From contig NZ_JBEPMA010000020.1 in the NCBI RefSeq assembly GCF_040545475.1, positions 1 through 32,458 on the forward strand: DNA of 32,458 nt, given 5' to 3'. The notes under the pieces are model-generated. The model had not been told where the DNA came from. It ran no database searches and saw only the letters and a list, made by a program, of their open reading frames with translations. Origin of the DNA: Peptoniphilus_A olsenii (GTDB lineage: Bacteria > Bacillota > Clostridia > Tissierellales > Peptoniphilaceae). Made by a program: the position numbers and the translations under genes. How positions within the stretch are numbered: the stretch's first letter is position 1; every line of letters starts with the position of its first letter. This document shows positions 15,104 through 22,281 of the stretch, piece after piece.

Positions 15104-16609
15104 ATGAAAGAAATTTATGGTACTCTTGTTGATATAAGAAGAAAAGTTTTTGCTGAAGTTGCACGCATAGCGTATAACGATTTAGATATATCTGCACTTG
15201 AAGATTCAAGCTATAGAATTGTACCAGGTGAGGTTGCTAAATACAGAGGAGATATATTTAGAGAAAGAGCAGTTGTTGATGAGAGACTTAGACTTGCAAT
15301 GGGTCTAGATGTTAGAGAAATTGGAGTTTTCAAAAAAATAACAGATGGTTTTGATAAGGTCGATATAGACACAAATGCCTACGAAAAACCACTTATAAAT
15401 GTTATTAAATTTGCTTGTGAAGCCTGTCCAGAAAAGTCATATTATACTACAGATAATTGCAGAAACTGTCTAGCACATCCATGTACCAATGTGTGCCCAG
15501 TAAATGCAATTTCAATGGGTAAAAATGGCTCAATAATCGATAGCGAAAAATGTATCAGATGCGGCAGATGTAAAGAGGCCTGTCCATATAGTGCAATAGT
15601 TGTATATGAAAGACCTTGTGCTGCGGCTTGTGGAGTTAATGCGATTAATTCAGATACATATGGCAGAGCTGATATCGACCAAGATAAATGTGTTGCTTGT
15701 GGTAGATGTATTGCAGAATGCCCTTTTGGAGCAATATCTGACAAAACTCAAATTTTCCAATTAATAAAAGCGATTAAATCAGGCAAAAGAGTATATGGTG
15801 CTATTGCACCTTCATATATTGGACAATTTGGGGTTACCACAAGTCCTGAACAAATTATAGAAGCAATTAAACAACTAGGATTTATTGATGTAATAGAAGT
15901 TGCACTTGGAGCAGACCTTACAACTTTGCATGAAGCGAAAGAATATTTAGAAAAAGTTCCAGAAGAAATTCCTTTCATGGGTACAAGTTGTTGTTTCTCG
16001 TGGACACTTATGATTAAAAATGAATTTCCTGAATTTTATGATCAAGTATCCGACTCCGGTTCACCAATGCGTTATACAGCAGAGCATATAAAAGCTAAAG
16101 ATCCTGATGCAGTTGTAGTATTTATTGGCCCTTGTACTTCAAAAAAATTAGAAGCCCTTGATACTAAAGTGCAATCTGATGTTGATTTTGTAATAACATT
16201 TGAAGAACTCATGGGTATGTTTGTCGCAAAAAATATAGAGCCTTCTGAGATAAAAATCGAAAAAGAAGAGGAAGATGCTTCTGCACTTGGCCGTGGATAC
16301 CCTATAGCTGGAGGAGTAGCTGAATCTGTAAAAGTAGTTGCACAAGAGCTTGAACCAGAAAGAGAAATCCATATTCAAGGAGCAAATACATTATCTGAAT
16401 GTGCTAAGATGTTAAAAATAGCTAAAGCAGGAAAATTAAATGGCTATCTACTCGAAGGTATGGCTTGCCCTGGTGGTTGTATAGCTGGGGTTGGAACAAT
16501 GACTTCTGTAAACAGAGTTAAACGTCAAATTGAAAAATATAAAAAAGGCTCATCGTTTAAAACTCCACTTGAAAATACAAAAATAGAAGAGGAAAGAAAA
16601 TCTATTTAA
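15104..16609 (+). CDS. [FeFe] hydrogenase, group-B-like, with multiple [4Fe-4S] clusters
   Basis: 501 residues. An N-terminal region of about 100 residues leads into a ferredoxin-like part with cysteine motifs near 105-131, 150-160, 172-176 and 196-206 (CIRCGRCKEACP, CVACGRCIAECP). The H-cluster domain carries L1 TSCCFSW (294-300), L2 GPCTSKKLE (342-350) and L3 EGMACPGGC (451-459), the three signature loops of [FeFe] hydrogenases. It reduces protons to H2 or the reverse with ferredoxin-level electrons, in the cytoplasm. Compared with classical TSCCPxW and MPCxxKxxE, L1 has Phe for Pro and L2 has Gly for Met; the latter suits group B enzymes. The clear GAGGAAAA site fixes the ATG. Downstream genes have their own promoter. 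Confidence 0.9.
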   Translation: MKEIYGTLVDIRRKVFAEVARIAYNDLDISALEDSSYRIVPGEVAKYRGDIFRERAVVDERLRLAMGLDVREIGVFKKITDGFDKVDIDTNAYEKPLINVIKFACEACPEKSYYTTDNCRNCLAHPCTNVCPVNAISMGKNGSIIDSEKCIRCGRCKEACPYSAIVVYERPCAAACGVNAINSDTYGRADIDQDKCVACGRCIAECPFGAISDKTQIFQLIKAIKSGKRVYGAIAPSYIGQFGVTTSPEQIIEAIKQLGFIDVIEVALGADLTTLHEAKEYLEKVPEEIPFMGTSCCFSWTLMIKNEFPEFYDQVSDSGSPMRYTAEHIKAKDPDAVVVFIGPCTSKKLEALDTKVQSDVDFVITFEELMGMFVAKNIEPSEIKIEKEEEDASALGRGYPIAGGVAESVKVVAQELEPEREIHIQGANTLSECAKMLKIAKAGKLNGYLLEGMACPGGCIAGVGTMTSVNRVKRQIEKYKKGSSFKTPLENTKIEEERKSI

Positions 16610-16634
16610 ATTTTGAAAAAAAGTGTTAAAAATA

Positions 16635-16663
16635 TTGACAACTGGCTATCTATGGTCTAAAAT
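16635..16663 (+). promoter_or_regulatory. Promoter of rplM-rpsI
   Basis: Consensus TTGACA (16635-16640), 17-base spacer, TAAAAT (16658-16663). Confidence 0.85.
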
Positions 16664-16669
16664 ATAGGT

Positions 16670-16712
16670 CATGTTTAAAAAGCCCCGGAATATTTTTAAA
16701 CAAATTAGGAGG
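16670..16712 (+). promoter_or_regulatory. Probable ribosomal-protein L13 leader hairpin
   Basis: The short leader holds a 9-bp perfect stem GTTTAAAAA (16673-16681) with TTTTTAAAC (16693-16701) and an 11-base loop GCCCCGGAATA, immediately before the ribosome-binding site. Firmicutes rplM-rpsI operons usually carry an L13 leader used for autoregulation, and position and size fit; I did not verify the loop consensus. Confidence 0.5.
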
Positions 16713-16720
16713 AAAATTCA

Positions 16721-17149
16721 TTGAAAAGCTATATGGCTAAAGCAAATGAAATTGAAAGAAAATGGTATGTTATAGATGCAGAAGATAAAGTACTAGGTAG
16801 AGTTGCATCTGAAATTGCTGCTATTTTAAGAGGTAAACACAAACCAATATTCACACCACATGTTGATTGTGGAGACTTTGTTATTGTAATTAATGCTGAT
16901 AAGATTAGACTTACTGGTAACAAAATTAACCAAAAGATTCATGCTTATCACACAGGATACCCAGGTGGTAGACGTGAAATTGTCTACTCCGAAATGATTC
17001 AAAAAAGACCAGAAAAAGTTATTGAACTTGCTGTTAAAGGTATGCTTCCAAAGAACAGACTTGGCAGAAAGATGATCAAAAAGCTTAAGGTTTATGCTGG
17101 TAGCGAGCATCCACATGAAGCTCAACAACCAGAAGTATATGAATTTTGA
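16721..17149 (+). CDS. rplM: 50S ribosomal protein L13
   Basis: 142 residues, full length. IERKWYVIDAEDKVLGR, AAILRGKHKPIFTPHVDCGD, VKGMLPKNRLGRKM and GSEHPHEAQQPEVYEF are L13 sequences. The start is TTG at 16721: AGGAGG lies 8 bases upstream, and the extra N-terminal residues MKSYMAKAN match the length of Bacillus L13; the ATG four codons in is too far from the site. A TTG start for a ribosomal protein may help hold down translation. Followed 13 bases later by rpsI. Confidence 0.96.
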   Translation: MKSYMAKANEIERKWYVIDAEDKVLGRVASEIAAILRGKHKPIFTPHVDCGDFVIVINADKIRLTGNKINQKIHAYHTGYPGGRREIVYSEMIQKRPEKVIELAVKGMLPKNRLGRKMIKKLKVYAGSEHPHEAQQPEVYEF

Positions 17150-17162
17150 TTGGAGGTAGGAA

Positions 17163-17555
17163 ATGGCTAATATTCAATACAGAGGAACAGGAAGAAGAAA
17201 AACATCCGTTGCTCAAGTAAGACTTGTACCGGGCAATGGTAATTTTACAATAAATGGCAAAGATATTGAAAACTACTTTGCATTTGAAACTCTTAGAACA
17301 GTTGCAAAAGAACCACTTGAACTTGCTGACGCACTTGGATCTTTCGATGTAATCGTAAAAGTTCAAGGTGGCGGATTCACAGGACAAGCTGGTGCAATTA
17401 GACATGGTATTGCAAGAGCGCTTGTAGAAGTTGATCCTGAATACAGAGCGGTTCTTAAAAAAGCTGGATTTATGACAAGAGATCCGAGAATGAAGGAAAG
17501 AAAGAAATACGGTCTTAAAAAAGCAAGACGTTCACCTCAATTCTCAAAAAGATAA
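17163..17555 (+). CDS. rpsI: 30S ribosomal protein S9
   Basis: 130 residues, full length. It starts YRGTGRRKTSVAQVRLVPG and ends with the basic tail KKYGLKKARRSPQFSKR that reaches the ribosomal P site. Pairing with rplM is conserved across bacteria. GGAGG precedes the ATG by 6 bases. Terminator follows. Confidence 0.97.
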   Translation: MANIQYRGTGRRKTSVAQVRLVPGNGNFTINGKDIENYFAFETLRTVAKEPLELADALGSFDVIVKVQGGGFTGQAGAIRHGIARALVEVDPEYRAVLKKAGFMTRDPRMKERKKYGLKKARRSPQFSKR

Positions 17556-17566
17556 TTTTTATATTC

Positions 17567-17605
17567 AAAAACCTTGGAGACACCAACCCCAAGGTTTTTT
17601 ATATT
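17567..17605. terminator. Bidirectional terminator between rpsI and the sensor kinase gene
   Basis: Ten-base-pair stem AAAACCTTGG (17567-17576) with CCAAGGTTTT (17589-17598) and T runs on both strands. It can end rpsI on the plus strand and the kinase transcript on the minus strand. Confidence 0.88.
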
Positions 17606-17608
17606 TTT

Positions 17609-18916
17609 TTATTTAGATTTTTCCAATATAATTTCTGTTCTAAGACCAGGATTATTAAAGTAAAAATTAATAGTACCATTGTGCAATAATATTATTTTTT
17701 TAACTATAATTATTCCAAAACCATGAATCTTATTATTTGTGTTTATATTATTTAATTCTTTTATCTTTTCTTTAGTTATGGTGCCATTATCAAGAATTGT
17801 TATTTTTATTTTTTTAAAATTGAATTTTTCACATTTTATAATTATATTTGGCATTTCATTATGAACGATACTATTTAAAATAATATTTCTAAAAGCTCTG
17901 TCAAGTAGATTTTTATCTCCAATAATTTTTGCAGGTGTTGAATTTTCTATATTAATATCAAAATCTTTATCTAAATTATTTAACAAATCTGCACTTATTT
18001 CACGTAGTAATTTCATTACATCTATAACTTTTATATCATCTAACTTTTTTTTATTCTCGACTATATATGTTATGTTAAGACTTTCTAATATATTGTTCAT
18101 TAAATTCACATTATCTGTGATTAATTTGATTTCGGTTTTATCTTGTACTTTATCTTCTAACTGTTTAGTGTATCCAGAAATTACGGTAAGTGGAGTTCTC
18201 AAATCATGACTAATGCCTCGTAACCAATTTCCCCTTTCTATTCTGTTTGTTTCTAATTGTTGTGATGTCTTATTTAATGATTTTTTGATGTATTTTAGTT
18301 CACCATCATTATTTAATTTAATTGGTTTGTTTTCAGATATATTTAATATTGCTTGAATTACTGGTGTAATTTCTTTTAATAATTTTTTCTTAGATAAATA
18401 ATAAATTATAAAAATAGAAATTACGATTGTCACTAAAAGTATAAGACTTATATATATTAGGCTTAACGTAATATTCACTTGAAAATAATTGTTTGCTAAT
18501 TTTCCGTAAGAATTTTTAGGAAATCCAAAAACTAATATTTTATCTTCGTGAATGTAGGTGAAAACAGGGAAGTCTTTTATATACCAACGTGTAAATTTTA
18601 CAATTTCTTGTGGAGAATAATCTTTAACGACATTTTGTGGTGAATTGTATGATGTTAAATATTTACCATCTTTGTTAAGTACGAGCATCCAAATTCTGTT
18701 GCGTTTAAGTAGTAATTTATTATCATAACTTAAATTTTCAGGCTCATCGTCTGATATTTTTTGATATATATATCCTGGATTTATATTACTTTCTGATTGT
18801 TTTTTTGATATATAAAATAAAGTAGACACAAATACTGATATAATAACTATTGAATAAATTACCAATATTAAGATGTATTTCAACAGTATTTTTGTAAAAA
18901 ATTTGAATTTATTCAT
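17609..18916 (-). CDS. Two-component sensor histidine kinase
   Basis: 435 residues. Two membrane spans (about 9-35 and 147-175) enclose an external segment of roughly 110 residues. After a short linker comes the dimerisation/phosphorylation helix with GISHDLRTPLT (phospho-acceptor His237), then ATPase motifs: FRNIILNSIVHN (N box), ITILDNGT (G1) and IHGFGIIIVKKIILLHNG (G2). It lies one base after the response-regulator gene and opposite an ABC exporter of the peptide-immunity type. Kinases so placed, such as the CprK/NisK-like ones, detect cationic peptides or lantibiotics; ligand specificity is inferred from context. DNA here is unusually AT-rich. Confidence 0.9.
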   Translation of the reverse strand: MNKFKFFTKILLKYILILVIYSIVIISVFVSTLFYISKKQSESNINPGYIYQKISDDEPENLSYDNKLLLKRNRIWMLVLNKDGKYLTSYNSPQNVVKDYSPQEIVKFTRWYIKDFPVFTYIHEDKILVFGFPKNSYGKLANNYFQVNITLSLIYISLILLVTIVISIFIIYYLSKKKLLKEITPVIQAILNISENKPIKLNNDGELKYIKKSLNKTSQQLETNRIERGNWLRGISHDLRTPLTVISGYTKQLEDKVQDKTEIKLITDNVNLMNNILESLNITYIVENKKKLDDIKVIDVMKLLREISADLLNNLDKDFDINIENSTPAKIIGDKNLLDRAFRNIILNSIVHNEMPNIIIKCEKFNFKKIKITILDNGTITKEKIKELNNINTNNKIHGFGIIIVKKIILLHNGTINFYFNNPGLRTEIILEKSK

Positions 18917-18917
18917 A

Positions 18918-19601
18918 TTAAACTCTCAATTTATAGCCAAGGCTCTTATAAGTTATAAGGTTTTTTGGTTTAGAAGGATTTATCTCAATTTTTTGTCTAA
19001 TTTTACTAATATGTGCCATCAATGTGTTTTCATAACCAAAATAGTCATCGCCCCAAACCGCAGATAAAATTCCATCAATTGTAACTATGCGATTTTTATT
19101 TTGATATAGCAGATATAAAATGTTGTATTCTTTAGCAGTTAATAAAATTTCTTCGCTATCTTTTGATACTGATGCATTATCAAAATCAATTGTACTACCA
19201 ATCAGTTTTACTGTTTTGCTTTCTGGATATGCTCTTGTGAGTATAGCTCTAGTTCTAAGAATTAATTCTTTTTCTTTAAATGGTTTTACTATATAATCAT
19301 CCGCTCCTAAGTAAAACCCATCATATTGTTTTTCTATATCAGATATAGCTGATAGAAATAGAACTGGAATATTTGAGTATTCTCTTATCTTTTCTATTAT
19401 TTCAAAACCACTTCCATCGGGCAAGATTATATCTAAAATAGCCATTTCTATGTTTAATTCAGACAAAATCTTTAGCGCTTCTCTCTGGTTTAAAGCTTTA
19501 ACAATATTTGAGAAACCAAATTTTTTTAGAATACTTTCTATTAGATTTAATATATCTTCATCATCATCTACAAGTAATATTTTTCTATCTGTAATATTCA
19601 T
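18918..19601 (-). CDS. OmpR/PhoB-family response regulator
   Basis: 227 residues. The receiver domain has the acidic pocket VDDDED (Asp12-14), phospho-acceptor Asp57 in AILDIILPDG and Lys in DYIVKPF. The C-terminal winged helix carries LLTAKEYNILYLLYQNKNRIVTIDGILSAVWG and the recognition region ENTLMAHISKIRQKI. Start preceded by AGAGGTG. It should bind direct repeats upstream of the divergent ABC genes (19662-19679), where two TTAAGGT copies lie 11 bases apart. First gene of a two-gene minus-strand unit. Confidence 0.93.
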   Translation of the reverse strand: MNITDRKILLVDDDEDILNLIESILKKFGFSNIVKALNQREALKILSELNIEMAILDIILPDGSGFEIIEKIREYSNIPVLFLSAISDIEKQYDGFYLGADDYIVKPFKEKELILRTRAILTRAYPESKTVKLIGSTIDFDNASVSKDSEEILLTAKEYNILYLLYQNKNRIVTIDGILSAVWGDDYFGYENTLMAHISKIRQKIEINPSKPKNLITYKSLGYKLRV

Positions 19602-19661
19602 TGGGACACCTCTACTTTAGTATATCAAAAAGTATATAATTTATAATTGAAATTTTAAAAA

Positions 19662-19708
19662 TTAAGGTTAATTTAAGGTACTTTTAAACTTCTCTTAAGA
19701 GTGATAAT
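19662..19708 (+). promoter_or_regulatory. Probable response-regulator binding site and promoter of the ABC exporter
   Basis: Direct repeat TTAAGGT at 19662-19668 and 19673-19679, 11 bases start to start (one helical turn), as expected for an OmpR-family dimer. A likely -10, GATAAT (19703-19708), follows at a distance that puts the repeats just upstream of a poor -35 region, as in activator-dependent promoters. Confidence 0.55.
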
Positions 19709-19732
19709 GTACCATAATTTATAGGTGATTTT

Positions 19733-20638
19733 ATGCAAGATGTAATTAACTTAACAAATCTAGTGAAAGTTTATAAGAATCAAAAAGTTGTAGATATTAA
19801 AAATTTGGTTATCAAAAAGAACTCGATATATGGTCTTATTGGTCCAAATGGTGCTGGTAAAAGTACTACAATGAAAATGATATGTGGATTAACTAAAGCA
19901 ACTTCTGGCTCAATTGTGGTTAATAAAATCACAATGAATGACAAGAATAGGATAAAAATTTTATCACAAATAGGTTCCTTGATTGAGACTCCTTCTTATT
20001 ATGAGAACTTAACAGGATTTGAGAATTTAGAAATTGTCAGTAAATATAAACAGCTAAAAAACAGTGATATTCTAGAGGTATTGCAGATTGTGGGGCTGCT
20101 ATCTAATAAAGATAAATTAGTTAAAAAATATTCTCTTGGTATGAAACAAAGGCTCGGTATTGCGATGGCACTTATTGGCTATCCAAAATTAATGATCTTA
20201 GATGAGCCTACAAATGGACTTGATCCTCAAGCTATGGAAGATATTAGGAATCTTATAAAATCTCTACCTAATAAATTTGATACTACTATTATGATTTCTT
20301 CACATGCTCTTGATGAAATTGAAAAAATGGCAGATCATATTGGTATTATAGGAAAAGGTAAAATCTTATACCAAGGAGAGATAAAGAGTTTTAAAGCAAA
20401 ATTTAAGGGAGAAATACATTTCAAGACATCAGCTAATGAAAAAGCAACTGTTTTGTTGGAAAGATTCAATCCAAGATTAAATGATGAAACTATTTCATTT
20501 GGTTATATGAATGATGAAAAAATTGCTCAAATTGGTCGACTGCTTTATAAAAATAATATAGACTCATATAGAATTTATGAAGAAATAAATTCATTAGAAA
20601 AGATATTTTTAGATTTTACTAAGAATGAACAATTATAG
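19733..20638 (+). CDS. ABC transporter ATPase, antimicrobial-peptide immunity type
   Basis: 301 residues: Walker A GPNGAGKSTT, Q-loop region, signature SLGMKQR, Walker B LMILDEPTNGLDP, switch His in SSHALDEIE. The signature SLGMKQR and a C-terminal extension of about 90 residues are typical of BcrA/LanF-type exporters that remove bacitracin, nisin-like lantibiotics or host peptides from the membrane. AGGTG precedes the ATG. It is first of three genes; two small permeases follow at 8 and 1 bases. The whole recalls CprABC of Clostridioides difficile and LanFEG of lantibiotic producers. No lantibiotic biosynthesis gene is nearby, so this is a resistance rather than self-immunity locus. Confidence 0.9.
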   Translation: MQDVINLTNLVKVYKNQKVVDIKNLVIKKNSIYGLIGPNGAGKSTTMKMICGLTKATSGSIVVNKITMNDKNRIKILSQIGSLIETPSYYENLTGFENLEIVSKYKQLKNSDILEVLQIVGLLSNKDKLVKKYSLGMKQRLGIAMALIGYPKLMILDEPTNGLDPQAMEDIRNLIKSLPNKFDTTIMISSHALDEIEKMADHIGIIGKGKILYQGEIKSFKAKFKGEIHFKTSANEKATVLLERFNPRLNDETISFGYMNDEKIAQIGRLLYKNNIDSYRIYEEINSLEKIFLDFTKNEQL

Positions 20639-20646
20639 GTGATTGT

Positions 20647-21396
20647 ATGGATTTAATGAAAATTGAAAAGAGAAAGTATAAAAATTCGCGAGAGTTTCTT
20701 ATATTTTTATTATTATGCATAATAACAATTGGTATAATTAGTATTAATTTATTCTCGAATAGTTTTAAAACAACAATGAACAACAGTCATCACTCTTGGT
20801 ATAAATTATTTGATTCATATTTCTTTATTAAAACTATATTATCTCCCATATTTATAACTTCAGTAGTAGGTAAAGCAATTGAGATTGAAAATAATAATAA
20901 CATGTGGAAGATAATAAAAAGTAGTGGAGTAAAATTTAATAAAATATATTATACAAAATTTATCTATTGCTTAATTAAAATTTTTGTTTATCAATTGTTA
21001 GAGTGGATATTAGTGATAAGTTATATTAAATTTTTTGGGCTAAGGACTTCTTTTCCTTTACAAAGGATGCTTTTTGGCTTTATAACTCAATTTTGTGTTT
21101 CATTCTTATTATCTAGTATTCACTATGTGATTTCACTAAAGTGGTCTAATCAATTAATATCTGTCTCTATTGCGATTATAGGAAGTTTACTGGGGATATT
21201 ATCTTTACTCCTGCCAGATATTTTTTCACTGATAAACCCTTATAGTTGGTATGGGAGATTAATTGTGTTAGGTTATGATATGACTACTAAGAATACTTAC
21301 ATAATGGAATTTGAATATAAATTTTTATTTTTGTCTTTGATTATTGGTATATTGATTAATTTAATTGGACCTAGGTTAAAAGGAGAAGATATCTAA
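20647..21396 (+). CDS. ABC transporter permease (LanE/CprB-like)
   Basis: 249 residues with about six membrane spans. The N-terminal MKIEKRKYKNSREFLIFLLL (charged helix then first span) and a later IEIENNNNMWKIIKSSGVKFNKIYYTKF block suit the LanE/MutE family of peptide-immunity permeases. AT-rich gene dominated by Ile, Leu and Phe codons. Pairs with the next permease to form the channel for the ATPase. Confidence 0.82.
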   Translation: MDLMKIEKRKYKNSREFLIFLLLCIITIGIISINLFSNSFKTTMNNSHHSWYKLFDSYFFIKTILSPIFITSVVGKAIEIENNNNMWKIIKSSGVKFNKIYYTKFIYCLIKIFVYQLLEWILVISYIKFFGLRTSFPLQRMLFGFITQFCVSFLLSSIHYVISLKWSNQLISVSIAIIGSLLGILSLLLPDIFSLINPYSWYGRLIVLGYDMTTKNTYIMEFEYKFLFLSLIIGILINLIGPRLKGEDI

Positions 21397-21397
21397 T

Positions 21398-22132
21398 ATG
21401 GATATAGAATTATTGAGATTAGAATTTATGAAATTAAAAAGATCTAAGATAGTATTTCCTATAATTATTTTACCATTAATTTCTGTATTTTACGGTAGTA
21501 TAAATTATTGGATGAATACTGGATTGCTAAGAAGAGAGTGGATAAGCTTGTGGACCCAAGTTTACTTTTTCTATGGATTATTTTTTCTACCTGCAATTAT
21601 AGGAATAATCTGCTCTTATTTATGGAGTGACGAACACAAGAATAAAATGAAAGTACTACTTAATACTACAATTCCTTTTACCAAAATTATTTTAGCTAAG
21701 ATGATTGCAGGATTTATGTTGATTATTGTTATTCAAGTATATCTAGTTATATTATTTTCAATAGCCGGTTTTAAATTTCATTTTAAATCAACTTACCCTT
21801 ATGAGCTTTTAAAGTACATTGTTCTTATCACAATATTTACTTTTAGTTTATTATCAATTCAAGCTTATTTATCGCTTAAAATAAAATATTTTGCTCCTCC
21901 AGTAGTTGTTTCAATAATAATTAGTATCGTTAGTATCATAGCAACAAATAATCAATTTATACCTCAAATAAAGTATTTTTTTGGGAATACTTTACTAACT
22001 ATAGAAATGAATCATTATCCTCAAATCACATTAAATATTCGAAGCTTAATTATTCTATCTATAATAAACTTACTTATCAGTATTATATTTATAGAATTAC
22101 AAAAAATAGCAATTAATAAAAAATTAAGATAA
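21398..22132 (+). CDS. ABC transporter permease (LanG/CprC-like)
   Basis: 244 residues with about six membrane spans. LLRLEFMKLKRSKIVFPIII at the N-terminus and the SDEHKNKMKVLLNTTIPFTK block are typical of the LanG/EpiG group. Starts one base after the previous gene. The first 60 bases of the family block (21421-21480) contain only 10 G or C. Terminator follows. Confidence 0.82.
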   Translation: MDIELLRLEFMKLKRSKIVFPIIILPLISVFYGSINYWMNTGLLRREWISLWTQVYFFYGLFFLPAIIGIICSYLWSDEHKNKMKVLLNTTIPFTKIILAKMIAGFMLIIVIQVYLVILFSIAGFKFHFKSTYPYELLKYIVLITIFTFSLLSIQAYLSLKIKYFAPPVVVSIIISIVSIIATNNQFIPQIKYFFGNTLLTIEMNHYPQITLNIRSLIILSIINLLISIIFIELQKIAINKKLR

Positions 22133-22140
22133 AATTATGT

Positions 22141-22171
22141 AATGGAAGTTTTTAGAGCTTCCATTTTTTTA
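22141..22171 (+). terminator. Terminator of the ABC exporter operon
   Basis: Stem AATGGAAG (22141-22148) with CTTCCATT (22158-22165), then a T run. Confidence 0.88.
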
Positions 22172-22210
22172 GGTTTTATTTAATATATAAAATCTTTTTT
22201 TGCATATTCC

Positions 22211-22239
22211 TACACAGAATGACAATTATGGTATATAAT
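22211..22239 (+). promoter_or_regulatory. Promoter of the pyruvate carboxylase gene
   Basis: TACACA (22211-22216), 17-base spacer, consensus TATAAT (22234-22239), 42 bases before the start codon. Confidence 0.68.
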
Positions 22240-22281
22240 TATTCTTAAATATTTTACTTTAAACCAATAGGGAGGAAAAGT

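Noticed and set aside
19733..22132. Lantibiotic biosynthesis cluster
   Set aside because: Only exporter and regulator genes are present; no precursor peptide or LanB/C/M-type enzyme within the window.
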